In this document: in pieces, positions 1-8,977 of the stretch
Layout: every line of letters starts with the position of its first letter
How positions within the stretch are numbered: the stretch's first letter is position 1
Source of the DNA: Helicobacter magdeburgensis
GTDB taxonomy: Bacteria; Campylobacterota; Campylobacteria; Campylobacterales; Helicobacteraceae
DNA length: 64,000 bases
Reading direction: 5' to 3'
Assembly: GCF_000765825.2 (NCBI RefSeq)
Contig: NZ_JRPE02000009.1
Coordinates: 34,705-98,704, forward strand
Translations under genes and position numbers: made by a program
The notes under the pieces: model-generated
Told to the model about the DNA's origin: nothing
What the model saw: only the letters and a program-made list of their open reading frames with translations
Database searches by the model: none

Positions 1-1644
1 AAAGGCGATCGTCCGGCAGTTATCAATGGCGAAAAGGTAACAATTACAGAAGATGACTTCCGCCACGGCTATATCCATTCACGCGACTTTGGTGGCACAA
101 AAAAATGGCGAACTTGCTATACTGCCGATGCGACAGGACATACTATGCTTTATGCGGTGGCAAATGAGGCTTATAAGCTTGGTGTGGATATACAAGATAG
201 AAAAGAAGCTATTTCTATCATTCATCAAGATGGCAAGTGCTATGGTGCGGTTGTGCGTGATTTGGTAACAGGTGAGCTTATAGCCTATGTGTCTAAAGGC
301 ACATTACTTGCCACAGGTGGTTATGGCAGAGTGTATAGAAATACGACAAATGCGGTAATTTGTGAGGGTATTGGTGCAGCTATTGCGATGGAGACAGGTG
401 TTGCAAAACTTGGCAATATGGAAGCTGTGCAGTTTCACCCAACACCACTTGTGCCTAGCGGAATCTTGCTTACAGAAGGTTGTAGGGGTGATGGTGGAAT
501 CTTGCGTGATGTTGATGGCTATCGCTTTATGCCCGATTATGAGCCGGAGAAAAAGGAGCTTGCAAGCCGTGATGTTGTGTCTCGTAGAATGCTTGAGCAT
601 ATCCGCAATGGTAAAGGTGTAAAATCACCTTATGGTGATCACTTGTGGCTTGATATTTCAATCCTTGGTCGCGCACACGTTGAGCGAAACTTGCGTGATG
701 TGCAGGATATTTGTAAGACATTTGCGGGAATTGATCCTGCCACACCGGGTGTTTGGGCGCCTGTGCGACCAATGCAACATTACTCTATGGGCGGTGTCCG
801 CACAAACTACAAGGGCGAAACTTACCTTAAAGGACTATTTGCCGCAGGTGAAGTAGCGTGTTGGGATTTACACGGATTCAATAGACTTGGTGGAAATTCT
901 GTAAGTGAAGCGGTGGTATCAGGTATGATTATCGGTGGGTACTTCACAGAGCATTGTCAAGGGGCAAATCTTGATGTGCAAACTGCTACATTAGAAAAAT
1001 TTGTTAAAAAAGAGGAAGAATATCTTGCAGCATTGCTTAATAGCACGGGCAATGAAGATGTCTATGAGCTTAAAAATGCAATGAAAGACATTATGGATAA
1101 TGATGTGGGAATCTTCCGCGATGGCGATGGACTAAGAGAAGCGGTTGATAAGCTTGAAGAGCTATATAAACGCAGTAAAAATATCCGTGTGCAGAATAAA
1201 AAGCTCCATAGCAACCCAGAGCTTGAAGATGCCTACCGCACACCAAAAATGCTTAAAATTGCATTATGTGTAGCAAAAGGTGCGCTTGATAGGACAGAAT
1301 CTCGTGGAGCACACACACGCGAAGACTACCCAAAACGCGATGATGCAAATTGGCTAAAACGCACACTTACAAGCTGGGAAGATCCAAACCAAACATTACC
1401 AACGGTAACTTATGAAGATTTGGATATTATGAAAATGGAGATTGCTCCGGGATTCCGCGGATATGGTGCTAAGGGTATGATTATAGAACATCCAAATAGT
1501 GCTATAAGACAAGCTGAGATTGATAAAATCACACAAGAGATTCAGGCTAAAGGTGGCGATAGATATGCATTGCAAGAAGCTCTTATGCCTTTCAATCTCC
1601 AGCCACAATACAAAGCAAGAAATCAACGACTAGGAGATAAGTAA
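1..1644 (+). CDS. frdA: Fumarate reductase flavoprotein subunit (5' end outside window)
   Basis: This is the FAD-carrying catalytic subunit of quinol:fumarate reductase, which reduces fumarate to succinate at the cytoplasmic face of the inner membrane. The open frame runs in from base 1 without a start, and 547 residues are visible; a complete Helicobacter FrdA is about 710, so the N-terminal FAD-binding part is missing. Visible family hallmarks are [20 protein letters not shown] near the start, the substrate-site segment [10 protein letters not shown] at about residue 145, [10 protein letters not shown], and the FAD-proximal [18 protein letters not shown]. The stop overlaps the frdB start by one base, so the two are translationally coupled. 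The cytochrome b subunit frdC is expected just upstream, in the frdCAB order of this group. Identity is certain from motifs and context. Confidence 0.97.
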   Translation, partial: KGDRPAVINGEKVTITEDDFRHGYIHSRDFGGTKKWRTCYTADATGHTMLYAVANEAYKLGVDIQDRKEAISIIHQDGKCYGAVVRDLVTGELIAYVSKGTLLATGGYGRVYRNTTNAVICEGIGAAIAMETGVAKLGNMEAVQFHPTPLVPSGILLTEGCRGDGGILRDVDGYRFMPDYEPEKKELASRDVVSRRMLEHIRNGKGVKSPYGDHLWLDISILGRAHVERNLRDVQDICKTFAGIDPATPGVWAPVRPMQHYSMGGVRTNYKGETYLKGLFAAGEVACWDLHGFNRLGGNSVSEAVVSGMIIGGYFTEHCQGANLDVQTATLEKFVKKEEEYLAALLNSTGNEDVYELKNAMKDIMDNDVGIFRDGDGLREAVDKLEELYKRSKNIRVQNKKLHSNPELEDAYRTPKMLKIALCVAKGALDRTESRGAHTREDYPKRDDANWLKRTLTSWEDPNQTLPTVTYEDLDIMKMEIAPGFRGYGAKGMIIEHPNSAIRQAEIDKITQEIQAKGGDRYALQEALMPFNLQPQYKARNQRLGDK

Positions 1645-2387
1645 TGAGTGCAACACAACAAAAAGGAAGAACATTAACTATTAGGGCGTTGAAGTTTGAC
1701 CCACAAAGTGCGGTTTCTAAGCCTCATTTTAGGGAATATCAAGTGGAGGAAGCTCACTCTATGACGGTTTTTATCGCCCTTGGTATGATTAGAGAGCAAC
1801 AAGACCCGGATTTGAGCTTTGACTTTGTATGTCGTGCTGGAATCTGCGGTAGCTGTGCGATGATGATTAATGGGCGTCCGCGTTTGGCGTGTAAGACACT
1901 CACACAAGACTTCCCTGATGGCGTTATCACACTTATGCCACTCCCTGCATTTAAGCTTATTAAAGATTTGAGTGTAAATACAGGCGACTGGTTTGCAGGA
2001 ATGACAAAGCGAGTTGAAAGCTGGATTCACACGCAACACAAGCCTGATATTTCAAAGCTTGAAATGCCAATAGAGCCTGAAGTGGCTGATGAAGTTTTTG
2101 AGCTTGATAGATGTATTGAGTGTGGGTGCTGTATCGCAAGTTGTGCTACAAAGGTTATGCGTGATGACTTCGTAGGTGCTGCGGGAATGAATAGAATCGT
2201 GCGATTTATGATTGATCCACACGATGAACGCACTGATGAGGATTATTATGAGCTTGTGGGAAATGATGATGGTGTGTTTGGCTGTATGAGTCTTATTGCC
2301 TGCCACGATACTTGCCCCAAAGAGCTACCGCTCCAAAGCAAAATTGCTTACTTACGCCGAAAAATGGTAAGTGTAGGTATGAAATAA
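1644..2387 (+). CDS. frdB: Fumarate reductase iron-sulfur subunit
   Basis: This electron-transfer subunit of fumarate reductase passes electrons from the membrane cytochrome b to FrdA. The protein has 247 residues, a normal length. Cluster ligands are visible in order: [2Fe-2S] at C63, C68, C71 and C83 (motif CRAGICGSC); [4Fe-4S] in [11 protein letters not shown] at about 157-167; and the [3Fe-4S]-type set at about C214, C220 and C224 ([12 protein letters not shown]). The ATG shares its A with the frdA stop, and AGGAG lies just upstream inside frdA. No obvious terminator follows before the next gene, which starts about 50 bp downstream. Confidence 0.97.
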   Translation: MSATQQKGRTLTIRALKFDPQSAVSKPHFREYQVEEAHSMTVFIALGMIREQQDPDLSFDFVCRAGICGSCAMMINGRPRLACKTLTQDFPDGVITLMPLPAFKLIKDLSVNTGDWFAGMTKRVESWIHTQHKPDISKLEMPIEPEVADEVFELDRCIECGCCIASCATKVMRDDFVGAAGMNRIVRFMIDPHDERTDEDYYELVGNDDGVFGCMSLIACHDTCPKELPLQSKIAYLRRKMVSVGMK

Positions 2388-2439
2388 TCCTTATCTATTC
2401 TCCCCAAATGCGGGGGAGGATAGATTCTAAAGAAAGTCT

Positions 2440-4002
2440 ATGCAGTTTATTCAATCTTTTTTCTTTTCATCAACAAACTTCGCTCTCATCGCACTTGTAT
2501 GCCTTTTTATTTTTGCTGGTTGCTCCTCTATTGTAGCATCTACCAAAGATATTAAAGACTCCCAAGCCTTGCAGTCAAACCCTGCGCCAACATTTGATCC
2601 CTTGCAAACACAGCTTGCCACAACCTATAAAGAACAGCTCAGTCAAAATCCAAATCTCACAGCGGCAGTGCTTGTGAGTGATGGTATTGATGCGTTTCTA
2701 AGTCGTGCCTATTTGGCTAGAAACGCCCAAAAAACATTAATTTTACAAACCTATATCTACAAAAATGACATCGCTTCACGCATTCTTATGCACGAGGTGT
2801 GGTTGGCTGCCCAGCGGGGTGTGATTGTCAAAATGCTGATTGATGATAATGGGCTAGATTCTGATTTATCGGATATTATCGCGTTAGATTCTCACCCAAA
2901 TATTGAAGTTAAGATTTTTAATCCTTACAAAAATCGCTCTCGCATTTTACGCTATCCGGAGATGGTGTTTGACTTTAATCGCATAAATCATCGTATGCAT
3001 AATAAACTTTTTATTGCCGATGATATAGCACTCATCATAGGCGGACGCAATATTGCAGATAACTACTTTGATCAAAACAATAATGTCAATTTTGTGGATA
3101 CAGATGTGCTGTTTGTTGGCAAAGTTGCTAAAGATGCACGAGATAGCTTCTACACTTATTGGGATTTTCACCGCTCTATCCCTGTGGCACTTCTGCCGCT
3201 AAAATCACCCCTTAAAAAATTCAAAGCCTCGATTGAAAAGCTCAAAGCCAACCCGGAATGGAAACATTACGAGCGTGAGATAACTGCTTTAAGCCAAAAG
3301 TATGAGAGAAAAGATTTTAAAGTCCATTGGGGTAATGCCAACTTTATTGCCGATAATCCACGCAAGATTGAAGATTCTTCACTCCCAAGTCCCATTGCCA
3401 ATGCACTAGGTGAAATTCTCAACCACACACATAAAAATCTCTATATCTCCGCAGCTTACCTTGTGCCAAGCAATGAAGGAATGAAACGCTTTGCGAAACT
3501 TGCTCAAAATAATGTGGATATACATATTTTGACAAACTCTCTTGCTTCCACAGATTCCCTTGTGGTATATGCGGCGTGGGAGCGATACCGCTCTAAGCTC
3601 ATCAAAATGGGGGCAAAAGTCTATGAGTATCAATACCACGGCAAGGGCAAGTCTAAACTCCGTGATAAAATGTCAAAGTCTAAAGCCTCCCTGCATAGTA
3701 AAAGTATCGTTTTTGATGATAAAATTGCGTGGATAGGCAGCTTTAATCTTGACCCACGCTCGGCAAATCTCAATACAGAATCTGTGGTTGTCTTTGACAA
3801 TCCAGAATTTGCCAAAGTTTTAAAAAATGATTTGGTAGAAGATATGCAAAGTGCGTGGCGTGTGTATTTGGATGGGAGAAAAACACGCTGGGAAGGGGAA
3901 CATAATGGCACAAATGAGATTCTTAAACACCCACCAGACACAGGCATATGGACAAGATTCTTAAAAACACTCTCTAAAATGCTCCCTGAAGATCAAATTT
4001 AG
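2440..4002 (+). CDS. Phospholipase D-family lipoprotein (cardiolipin synthase-like)
   Basis: A 520-residue protein with two HKD half-sites, the signature of the phospholipase D/cardiolipin synthase superfamily: HNKLFIADDIALIIGGRN at about residue 186 and HSKSIVFDDKIAWIGSFN at about 418. The N-terminus is a lipoprotein signal peptide ending in a lipobox (LFIFAGC), so it is probably a membrane-anchored envelope enzyme and not a typical polytopic cardiolipin synthase. The architecture resembles the ClsC/YmdC branch, but the substrate cannot be read from sequence. It lies alone about 50 bp after frdB; the ribosome site (AAAGAAAG) is weak. A perfect 11-bp hairpin follows the stop. Confidence 0.85.
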   Translation: MQFIQSFFFSSTNFALIALVCLFIFAGCSSIVASTKDIKDSQALQSNPAPTFDPLQTQLATTYKEQLSQNPNLTAAVLVSDGIDAFLSRAYLARNAQKTLILQTYIYKNDIASRILMHEVWLAAQRGVIVKMLIDDNGLDSDLSDIIALDSHPNIEVKIFNPYKNRSRILRYPEMVFDFNRINHRMHNKLFIADDIALIIGGRNIADNYFDQNNNVNFVDTDVLFVGKVAKDARDSFYTYWDFHRSIPVALLPLKSPLKKFKASIEKLKANPEWKHYEREITALSQKYERKDFKVHWGNANFIADNPRKIEDSSLPSPIANALGEILNHTHKNLYISAAYLVPSNEGMKRFAKLAQNNVDIHILTNSLASTDSLVVYAAWERYRSKLIKMGAKVYEYQYHGKGKSKLRDKMSKSKASLHSKSIVFDDKIAWIGSFNLDPRSANLNTESVVVFDNPEFAKVLKNDLVEDMQSAWRVYLDGRKTRWEGEHNGTNEILKHPPDTGIWTRFLKTLSKMLPEDQI

Positions 4003-4010
4003 TTTTAATT

Positions 4011-4038
4011 TTTAGAATCTCAATACCGAGATTCTAAA
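4011..4038 (+). terminator. Perfect 11-bp hairpin after the PLD gene, built from an AGAATCT/AGATTCT inverted pair
   Basis: TTTAGAATCTC pairs perfectly with GAGATTCTAAA around a 6-base loop (AATACC), 8 bases after the stop of the upstream gene. No T-run follows on the + strand, so a Rho-independent terminator role is uncertain. The arms contain the heptamer that is over-represented across this window. Confidence 0.5.
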
Positions 4039-4079
4039 GATCACAACTCTTACTATCACTTTTCTTAGCTTTTGCCCAC

Positions 4080-4119
4080 TTTTTTTGTCATTTTTTTTTG
4101 AACTTAAGCTGTTTTTTTT
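4080..4119 (+). promoter_or_regulatory. Three phased poly-T tracts upstream of the outer-membrane protein gene
   Basis: T7 (4080-4086), T9 (4091-4099) and T8 (4112-4119) begin 11 and 21 bases apart, close to one and two helical turns. That arrangement is typical of intrinsically curved upstream promoter DNA. A plausible -10 region (TAGAATAC) follows, and the gene starts at 4163 with AAGGAG. Length variation of such tracts alters transcription of some H. pylori outer-membrane genes; a similar role here is inference. Confidence 0.45.
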
Positions 4120-4162
4120 GTTTAGAATACCTGTTTTACTTTTCTATACAAGGAGTTTTTGA

Positions 4163-4908
4163 ATGAAAAAATTACTTTTCATTGCTGGAATCAGTATGGC
4201 GGTTTTGGCTAATTTTGGATTAGCTGATGAGCAGAAAAATACTCAACAATCTAAAAATACATTCAAGGTTAATGAAGAAGAGGCCGTGAATATGAGTAAG
4301 CAAGATTGGATTAATTTGCGTAATCGAATGAATGAAAATCAAGAATCGCATTTCCAAGCCGCCTTGCAACTTGATGATGCAGAAGAGAGAAAGCTTCATC
4401 GTGAGGCGGCTAAAAACCTTGATGAGCTAAAAAAGAAAATAGATCATCGTCGCTGGATTGAAAAAGAAGGTGGCTGGGGCATTGCCGGATCTTTTGATTA
4501 TATGAATCTTACGCAATTCTCTGGTGATCAAAGTGGTATTTTGGAGATAGGCATAAAACTTGGTGTGAGCAAAAGACAATTTCATCCAAATGTAGAGCTT
4601 CGTGCTATGGCTGGGATTGGCTGGACAAACTTTGGTAACAGCTACTATATTCCGTTAAATTTTGAGATAGCATATGCACACGATTTTCGACGAAATCCTA
4701 GCTATTACTTTGGAGTAGAATATGATTATTCTCCACTTTACAACAAAACATTGCTCTATGTAATCGCACAACCCCACCATTTCTTGATATAATTGGAATT
4801 AAGCTTGGCTATGGACTTGATTCTAATTTACACATTAATGTTCTTGGCAAAACAATAGAAGCAGATGGTGGTAATTTCTGGACTCTTGGGTTCGTATCAT
4901 CATTTTAA
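4163..4908 (+). pseudogene. Frameshifted outer-membrane beta-barrel protein
   Basis: The gene starts with AAGGAG and ATG and encodes a Sec signal peptide (MKKLLFIAGISMAVLANFGLA), a charged helical stretch to about residue 95, then alternating beta-strand-like sequence. The first frame stops at 4792, giving 209 residues. The frame one base back is open from about 4776 to 4908 and continues naturally (FLDIIGIKLGYGLDSNLH, then GNFWTLGFVSSF), ending in the C-terminal phenylalanine that the BAM machinery recognises. One missing C in the C4 run at 4772-4775 explains the shift: with C5 the reading becomes AQPPPFLDIIGIKLGYG. Either the gene is inactivated in this strain or there is a one-base sequence error. 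The family is not recognised beyond a Helicobacter-type outer-membrane protein. Confidence 0.75.
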
Positions 4909-4928
4909 ACCGTTTCTACCAACCCAAA

Positions 4929-4954
4929 GACTTGTGGTAGTCTTACTACAAGTC
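4929..4954 (+). terminator. Weak hairpin after the outer-membrane protein gene
   Basis: GACTTGT(GG)TAG pairs with CTACAAGTC across a short loop, with a two-base bulge. It is placed 20 bases after the reconstructed stop. It lacks a T-run, so it is only a possible terminator. Confidence 0.25.
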
Positions 4955-5041
4955 CAAGGTGTTGTACTTACATTTGTTGAATATCTAATCGATATTCAAG
5001 TTAAAGCGAAGGATATCGTGCAATGTTCTTTAAAAAGCATT

Positions 5042-5263
5042 TTAGTGAGATTTGCGATATTCCAAAATCATCGCATACGCCTCATCTTTAAGACGCAATT
5101 TTTGTTTTTTTAGCACCTCAAGCTCCATATCACTCATAAGCTCCTCGCCATTTTCAATCTTTTGAATCCTATCATCAAGCTCATTATGCTCATCAAAAAT
5201 CTTTGCAAAATGTGCGTTGTTGGTCTTAAGTGCGGTTACCTCATCTCTGTATTCGTGAAACAT
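5042..5263 (-). CDS. DUF465/YdcH-family small coiled-coil protein
   Basis: A 73-residue soluble helical protein. The segment HFAKIFDEHNELDDRIQKIE followed by a basic LKKQKLRLKDE stretch is characteristic of the DUF465 (YdcH-like) family, which has no firmly established biochemical role. The start is clear, with AAGGAG seven bases before ATG. It is the last gene of the minus-strand run that begins with tolC, and lies about 110 bp after argJ. Confidence 0.85.
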   Translation of the reverse strand: MFHEYRDEVTALKTNNAHFAKIFDEHNELDDRIQKIENGEELMSDMELEVLKKQKLRLKDEAYAMILEYRKSH

Positions 5264-5375
5264 ACTTAACTCCTTGTGTGAAATAAAACCTTATTGTAAG
5301 ATATTTTCGGTAATAACACCACGCTTTTACAAGAAATTTTAGGCGACTTTTGCAACCCCAAATCTCAATAAATCA

Positions 5376-6587
5376 CTAGCTTCTATAATCAGCATTAATC
5401 TCCACATATCTATATCCCAAGTCGCAACCATACGCTACAAAGCTTCCTTCCCCCATACCCAAATCGCAAGTGATTTTAAAACTTTCTTGTTTCATCACTT
5501 CTGCCGCTTTTGCTTCCATTATCTCATCAAAGCAAATCTCACCCTTATCAAACACCACCACATCATCAAAAGCAATTTTCAATCGCTCCTGTGCTGAATC
5601 TACCCCACTAGCCCCAATAGTAGAGGCTATCCTACCCCAATTTGGATCGCCCCCAAAAATAGCCGTTTTGACTAAAAGTGAGTTTGATAACGCCTTTGCA
5701 GCTTTCATCGCTTGAGCTTCATTCATCGCATTACGCACGTCAAATGCCACCACACGCGTCGCCCCCTCGCCATCACGCACAATATCAAGGGCAAGTTTAT
5801 GCATTACTATTTGCAACGCTTCCTTAAACGCATCTTTGTCATACACGCCACTATATCCATTTGCAAACAAAAATACAGAATCATTTGTGCTTGTATCGCC
5901 ATCTACGCTAATGGCATTAAAACTATTCTTCAAACACTCTTGCAATGCTTCTTTAGCGTGAGATTCTACAATCTTAGCATCAGTTGTGATAAAGCAGAGC
6001 ATTGTCGCAAGGGAGGGTTGTATCATACCCGCCCCCTTTGCCATAGCCCCGATGTGAAACTCCCCTTCTTCTAGCTTAACTTTTAAGGCTATTTCTTTAC
6101 TAAAAGCATCAGTTGTGCGTATGGCATTAGCCGCCCTTGTGTGTGCGTCCTTATCATTTTCAAAAGGTTTAAAAAGCTTAAAACTTGCCTTAATTTTCTC
6201 CTTTGGCAGATACTGCCCTATCACGCCTGTGCTCGACATAATGGGATTTTCAACAAAAGGAAACTCTTGCTTTAAAGATTCTAGAATCTCAACCACATCT
6301 TGCACACCCCTTTGTCCTGTCATCGCATTAGCATTTTTGGTATTAATTAGCACAAAATTGCTCTTTTTGCCCTGCACATATTGCTTAAAATGCGTAATGG
6401 GCGCAGCAGGAAAGCGATTATTAGTAAAGCTCACAATGGGTTGCAATGGCTCTTTGCTATATAAAAAAGCAATATCTAATAAATCCACTCCACTAGAATC
6501 CTTGCCCTTTAGCCCCGCACTCACGCCATCAGCATAGAATCCTTGTGGTGCATTCACACCACCATCAATAGGAAAAATCTCAAACAT
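5376..6587 (-). CDS. argJ: Arginine biosynthesis bifunctional protein ArgJ
   Basis: ArgJ transfers the acetyl group of N-acetylornithine to glutamate, recycling it in arginine biosynthesis; many forms also make N-acetylglutamate from acetyl-CoA. The protein has 403 residues, the normal length. The autocleavage region is clear: [20 protein letters not shown], with T195 the expected nucleophile that becomes the N-terminus of the beta chain. [16 protein letters not shown] is another family signature. GGGAGG precedes ATG, and the start overlaps the end of the K+ channel gene by 8 bases. argD, another gene of the pathway, lies at 60.1 kb in this window. Confidence 0.95.
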   Translation of the reverse strand: MFEIFPIDGGVNAPQGFYADGVSAGLKGKDSSGVDLLDIAFLYSKEPLQPIVSFTNNRFPAAPITHFKQYVQGKKSNFVLINTKNANAMTGQRGVQDVVEILESLKQEFPFVENPIMSSTGVIGQYLPKEKIKASFKLFKPFENDKDAHTRAANAIRTTDAFSKEIALKVKLEEGEFHIGAMAKGAGMIQPSLATMLCFITTDAKIVESHAKEALQECLKNSFNAISVDGDTSTNDSVFLFANGYSGVYDKDAFKEALQIVMHKLALDIVRDGEGATRVVAFDVRNAMNEAQAMKAAKALSNSLLVKTAIFGGDPNWGRIASTIGASGVDSAQERLKIAFDDVVVFDKGEICFDEIMEAKAAEVMKQESFKITCDLGMGEGSFVAYGCDLGYRYVEINADYRS

Positions 6588-7707
6588 AATCCACCTCCCT
6601 TGGCTTTTGCTTTCTCATAATAAGTCGCTTTGTGGCACGGATATTTTCACTTGAGCCAATCACAAGCAGTTTGCACTCGCTTGAGACAATCGTATTGCCA
6701 TTTGGCATACTGATATATGTGCCATCTTTTTGCGTAAGTCCCACAACCGATACATTTGTAACATCTCTAAAATGCGCTTCTTTAAGCTTTTTTAGCACAA
6801 GCCAAGAGTAACGCGGAACAATAATCTCTTCTAAATCAAGGGGCGTATCACGGCGATATAAAAACTGCTCTAAAAGATTCTCCATATCCGGTCGCACCGC
6901 CATAGCCGAGATTCTCTGTGCCATAAGCTTAGAAGCTGAAATCACAGAATCACAGCCTAGTTTCTTAAGTTTCTTACTCTCTTCTTGAGAATTAGCACTC
7001 GCGATAATATAATAGGGCTTTCTGCCTAGCTCCTCTTCAAAAAGTCTCGCACTCACCACCATTGTGATATTATCTGCTGCGTTTTTAGAAAAGCTCACAA
7101 TCCCCTTAGCACTTGAAAGGTGGGATTTAAGCATAGCAATATGCGTATGTGGGTCATCAATGATATAGTAGGGGTATTTATGCTTTTGTGCTTGGGCTTC
7201 AAAATCTTTAGAATTATCCACCACAACAAATGGAATATGGGCTTCCAAAAACTGCTGGGCGAGTTCTATGGTAAATTCATTGTGATAGCAAATCACATAG
7301 TGATTTTGCAAACGAGCGATTTTATACACCATTTTTTGCTCCTTAATTAAGCGGATAAGTGTGCCATTATTCACAACACTCATAATAAATGCCACGCTAA
7401 AGGTTACTACTCCCGCTCCACACACCATTAAAATAGCGGTAAAAAGAATGGTAATCGTGCCAAACTCTCTCTCCCCAAGTGAGCCAAAGCCGGTATTTGT
7501 AAAAGTATAAGAAGTTTGAAAAAATGCCTGCATTAAATCATAATCTTCTAAAATCAAATACCCCAAAGTGCCAAAAAGGAGAAAAAATTGAACGAGAATA
7601 AGCGGAAGTCTAAAAGGTTTGAGCTGCTCATACAGCTCACCTGCTAAAGAAATGTCTGGTTTTGGGTTATTGCCCCAATGAAGAAATTTTTTAAGCTTTG
7701 CAAACAA
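6580..7707 (-). CDS. Potassium channel protein with cytoplasmic RCK/TrkA-N domain
   Basis: A 375-residue two-membrane-segment channel: transmembrane helices at about 33-53 and 85-107 flank a pore loop, followed by a Rossmann-like RCK domain ([19 protein letters not shown] onward) and a TrkA-C-like end. The selectivity filter reads T-N-T-G-F-G at 70-75 instead of the canonical T-V-G-Y-G, which could alter selectivity. The start is TTG with a poor ribosome site; no better start is available. H. pylori has a comparable channel next to rpmB, as here. The role is inferred to be K+ homeostasis. Confidence 0.85.
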   Translation of the reverse strand: MFAKLKKFLHWGNNPKPDISLAGELYEQLKPFRLPLILVQFFLLFGTLGYLILEDYDLMQAFFQTSYTFTNTGFGSLGEREFGTITILFTAILMVCGAGVVTFSVAFIMSVVNNGTLIRLIKEQKMVYKIARLQNHYVICYHNEFTIELAQQFLEAHIPFVVVDNSKDFEAQAQKHKYPYYIIDDPHTHIAMLKSHLSSAKGIVSFSKNAADNITMVVSARLFEEELGRKPYYIIASANSQEESKKLKKLGCDSVISASKLMAQRISAMAVRPDMENLLEQFLYRRDTPLDLEEIIVPRYSWLVLKKLKEAHFRDVTNVSVVGLTQKDGTYISMPNGNTIVSSECKLLVIGSSENIRATKRLIMRKQKPREVDYV

Positions 7708-7727
7708 GATGATTGAAGCTTAGAATC

Positions 7728-7916
7728 TTAAGAGTGTTTTTTGAGTGTCCGCAAAGTAGAAGCGGCAACCTTAACTCTAATGCTGCTGCCATCTTCAAGC
7801 TTCAAGCGAATGCTACGAAGATTAGGAAGAGAGCGTTTTTTTGTTTTGTTATTTGCGTGGCTTACATTGTTGCCAACCATTGGACCTTTGCCTGTGAAGA
7901 AACATTTTCTTGCCAT
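7728..7916 (-). CDS. rpmB: 50S ribosomal protein L28
   Basis: A 62-residue ribosomal protein L28, beginning [20 protein letters not shown], with the conserved [15 protein letters not shown] core. The frame is open 14 codons further upstream, but the family start and AAGG before the internal ATG fix the start at 7916. It sits between a HlyD-type adaptor gene and a K+ channel gene on the same strand. Confidence 0.97.
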   Translation of the reverse strand: MARKCFFTGKGPMVGNNVSHANNKTKKRSLPNLRSIRLKLEDGSSIRVKVAASTLRTLKKHS

Positions 7917-7981
7917 AATAAAACCTTTTTGATGAAATAAGCTTGGGATTGTAGTCAAAATTACCCCAAAACTACCTTAAA

Positions 7982-8968
7982 TTATTCAATAAGCACACTC
8001 ATACCCACGCGTAAGCCTTCAATAGGGCTAACAGGATAGGCTTCAACTTCAAAGGTGCGTATGTCGTAACCCTTCGTTGCACTTGTCGCCCTCCAAGTCG
8101 CAAAATCGCCCATCACAGAGACAAACTCCACCTTAAACTCCGCCTCTTTTTCAAGAGCGGGAATGTAAGCTTTAAAAGTTGAGCCTTTTGGAAAATCTTT
8201 GAGCCGATACTCTGGCAAATGAAACACAATCCACGCATCATTCATATCAATCATAAGCACAACGGGAAATCCGCTCGGTGCTAACTCTCCCTGATGGAGC
8301 AAGACATTGCTTACCTCGCCATCAGCTGGAGCGATGGCTTGAGTGTCCTTAGCATAGCTCTCCACCTCGCTTACTTGCCCTGCTGCGGCATCTTCTTTAG
8401 CTTGAGCGGCGATTTTTGTCTCGTGCGTTGCACCATCAAGGGCGATTTTATATTGCTGAAAAGCTACATTTTCATTATGCTTGGCAGTTGTGTAGTTTGC
8501 ATAGGCTTCATCGCGTCTTTGCTCACTGACAACACCATCTTTATACAAAGATTCTAAACGCTCATAGGTGCTTTTGGCAAGATTTGCCATCGTTTTTGCC
8601 CCTTGCCACACATCTTTAGCTGATTGAATCGTCTCCACTCTCGCACCCTGCTTTGTTTCTGTGCTTAAGGCTTTAGCAGCTTGGTAACCAGCTTTTGCTT
8701 GTTCAAGCTTGGCTTCAAGCTCTGGAGAGTTGATCCCATATACCAAATCGCCCTTTTTTAACATATCGCCTTTTTTGACAAAGATATTTTCAACCCGCCC
8801 TGCCACTTTTGAGCTTATGGCATATTCACGCGCTTGGACTTGTGCGTAAATCTTATTTTCCTTTGGCTGATAGGCACGCACGAAACTCACAATCAGCCAT
8901 AGCAAAAAAGCAAAAATAATAACAGCAAGGACTATAAACTTTAGATTCAATTTAACATTCAACTTCAT
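7982..8968 (-). CDS. HlyD/EmrA-family periplasmic adaptor (membrane fusion protein)
   Basis: A 328-residue efflux or secretion adaptor. An N-terminal membrane anchor lies at about 11-30. A biotinyl-lipoyl-like half follows (SSKVAGRVENIFVKKGDMLK), then a long alpha-hairpin to about residue 195, the second lipoyl half (APADGEVSNVLLHQGELAPS) and a beta-barrel domain. It would bridge an inner-membrane pump to TolC. AAAGGAG precedes the ATG. It begins 9 bases after the TolC-family gene. No pump (ABC, MFS or RND) gene follows; the next gene is rpmB, so the partner transporter must be elsewhere. Confidence 0.9.
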   Translation of the reverse strand: MKLNVKLNLKFIVLAVIIFAFLLWLIVSFVRAYQPKENKIYAQVQAREYAISSKVAGRVENIFVKKGDMLKKGDLVYGINSPELEAKLEQAKAGYQAAKALSTETKQGARVETIQSAKDVWQGAKTMANLAKSTYERLESLYKDGVVSEQRRDEAYANYTTAKHNENVAFQQYKIALDGATHETKIAAQAKEDAAAGQVSEVESYAKDTQAIAPADGEVSNVLLHQGELAPSGFPVVLMIDMNDAWIVFHLPEYRLKDFPKGSTFKAYIPALEKEAEFKVEFVSVMGDFATWRATSATKGYDIRTFEVEAYPVSPIEGLRVGMSVLIE

Positions 8969-8977
8969 AACGCTCCT

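Noticed and set aside
2440..4002. Phage or toxin-type phospholipase D
   Set aside because: The lipobox and two HKD sites fit a chromosomal envelope enzyme; no mobile genes are nearby and the base composition matches the neighbours.
4091..4119. Poly-T tracts as a small RNA terminator
   Set aside because: No stable stem precedes the T-runs, and the phased spacing and location before a start codon fit promoter DNA better.
7728..7958. Longer L28 reading frame starting at 7958
   Set aside because: The L28 family begins M-A-R-K-C at 7916, where the ribosome site is; the upstream 14 residues are not part of the family.
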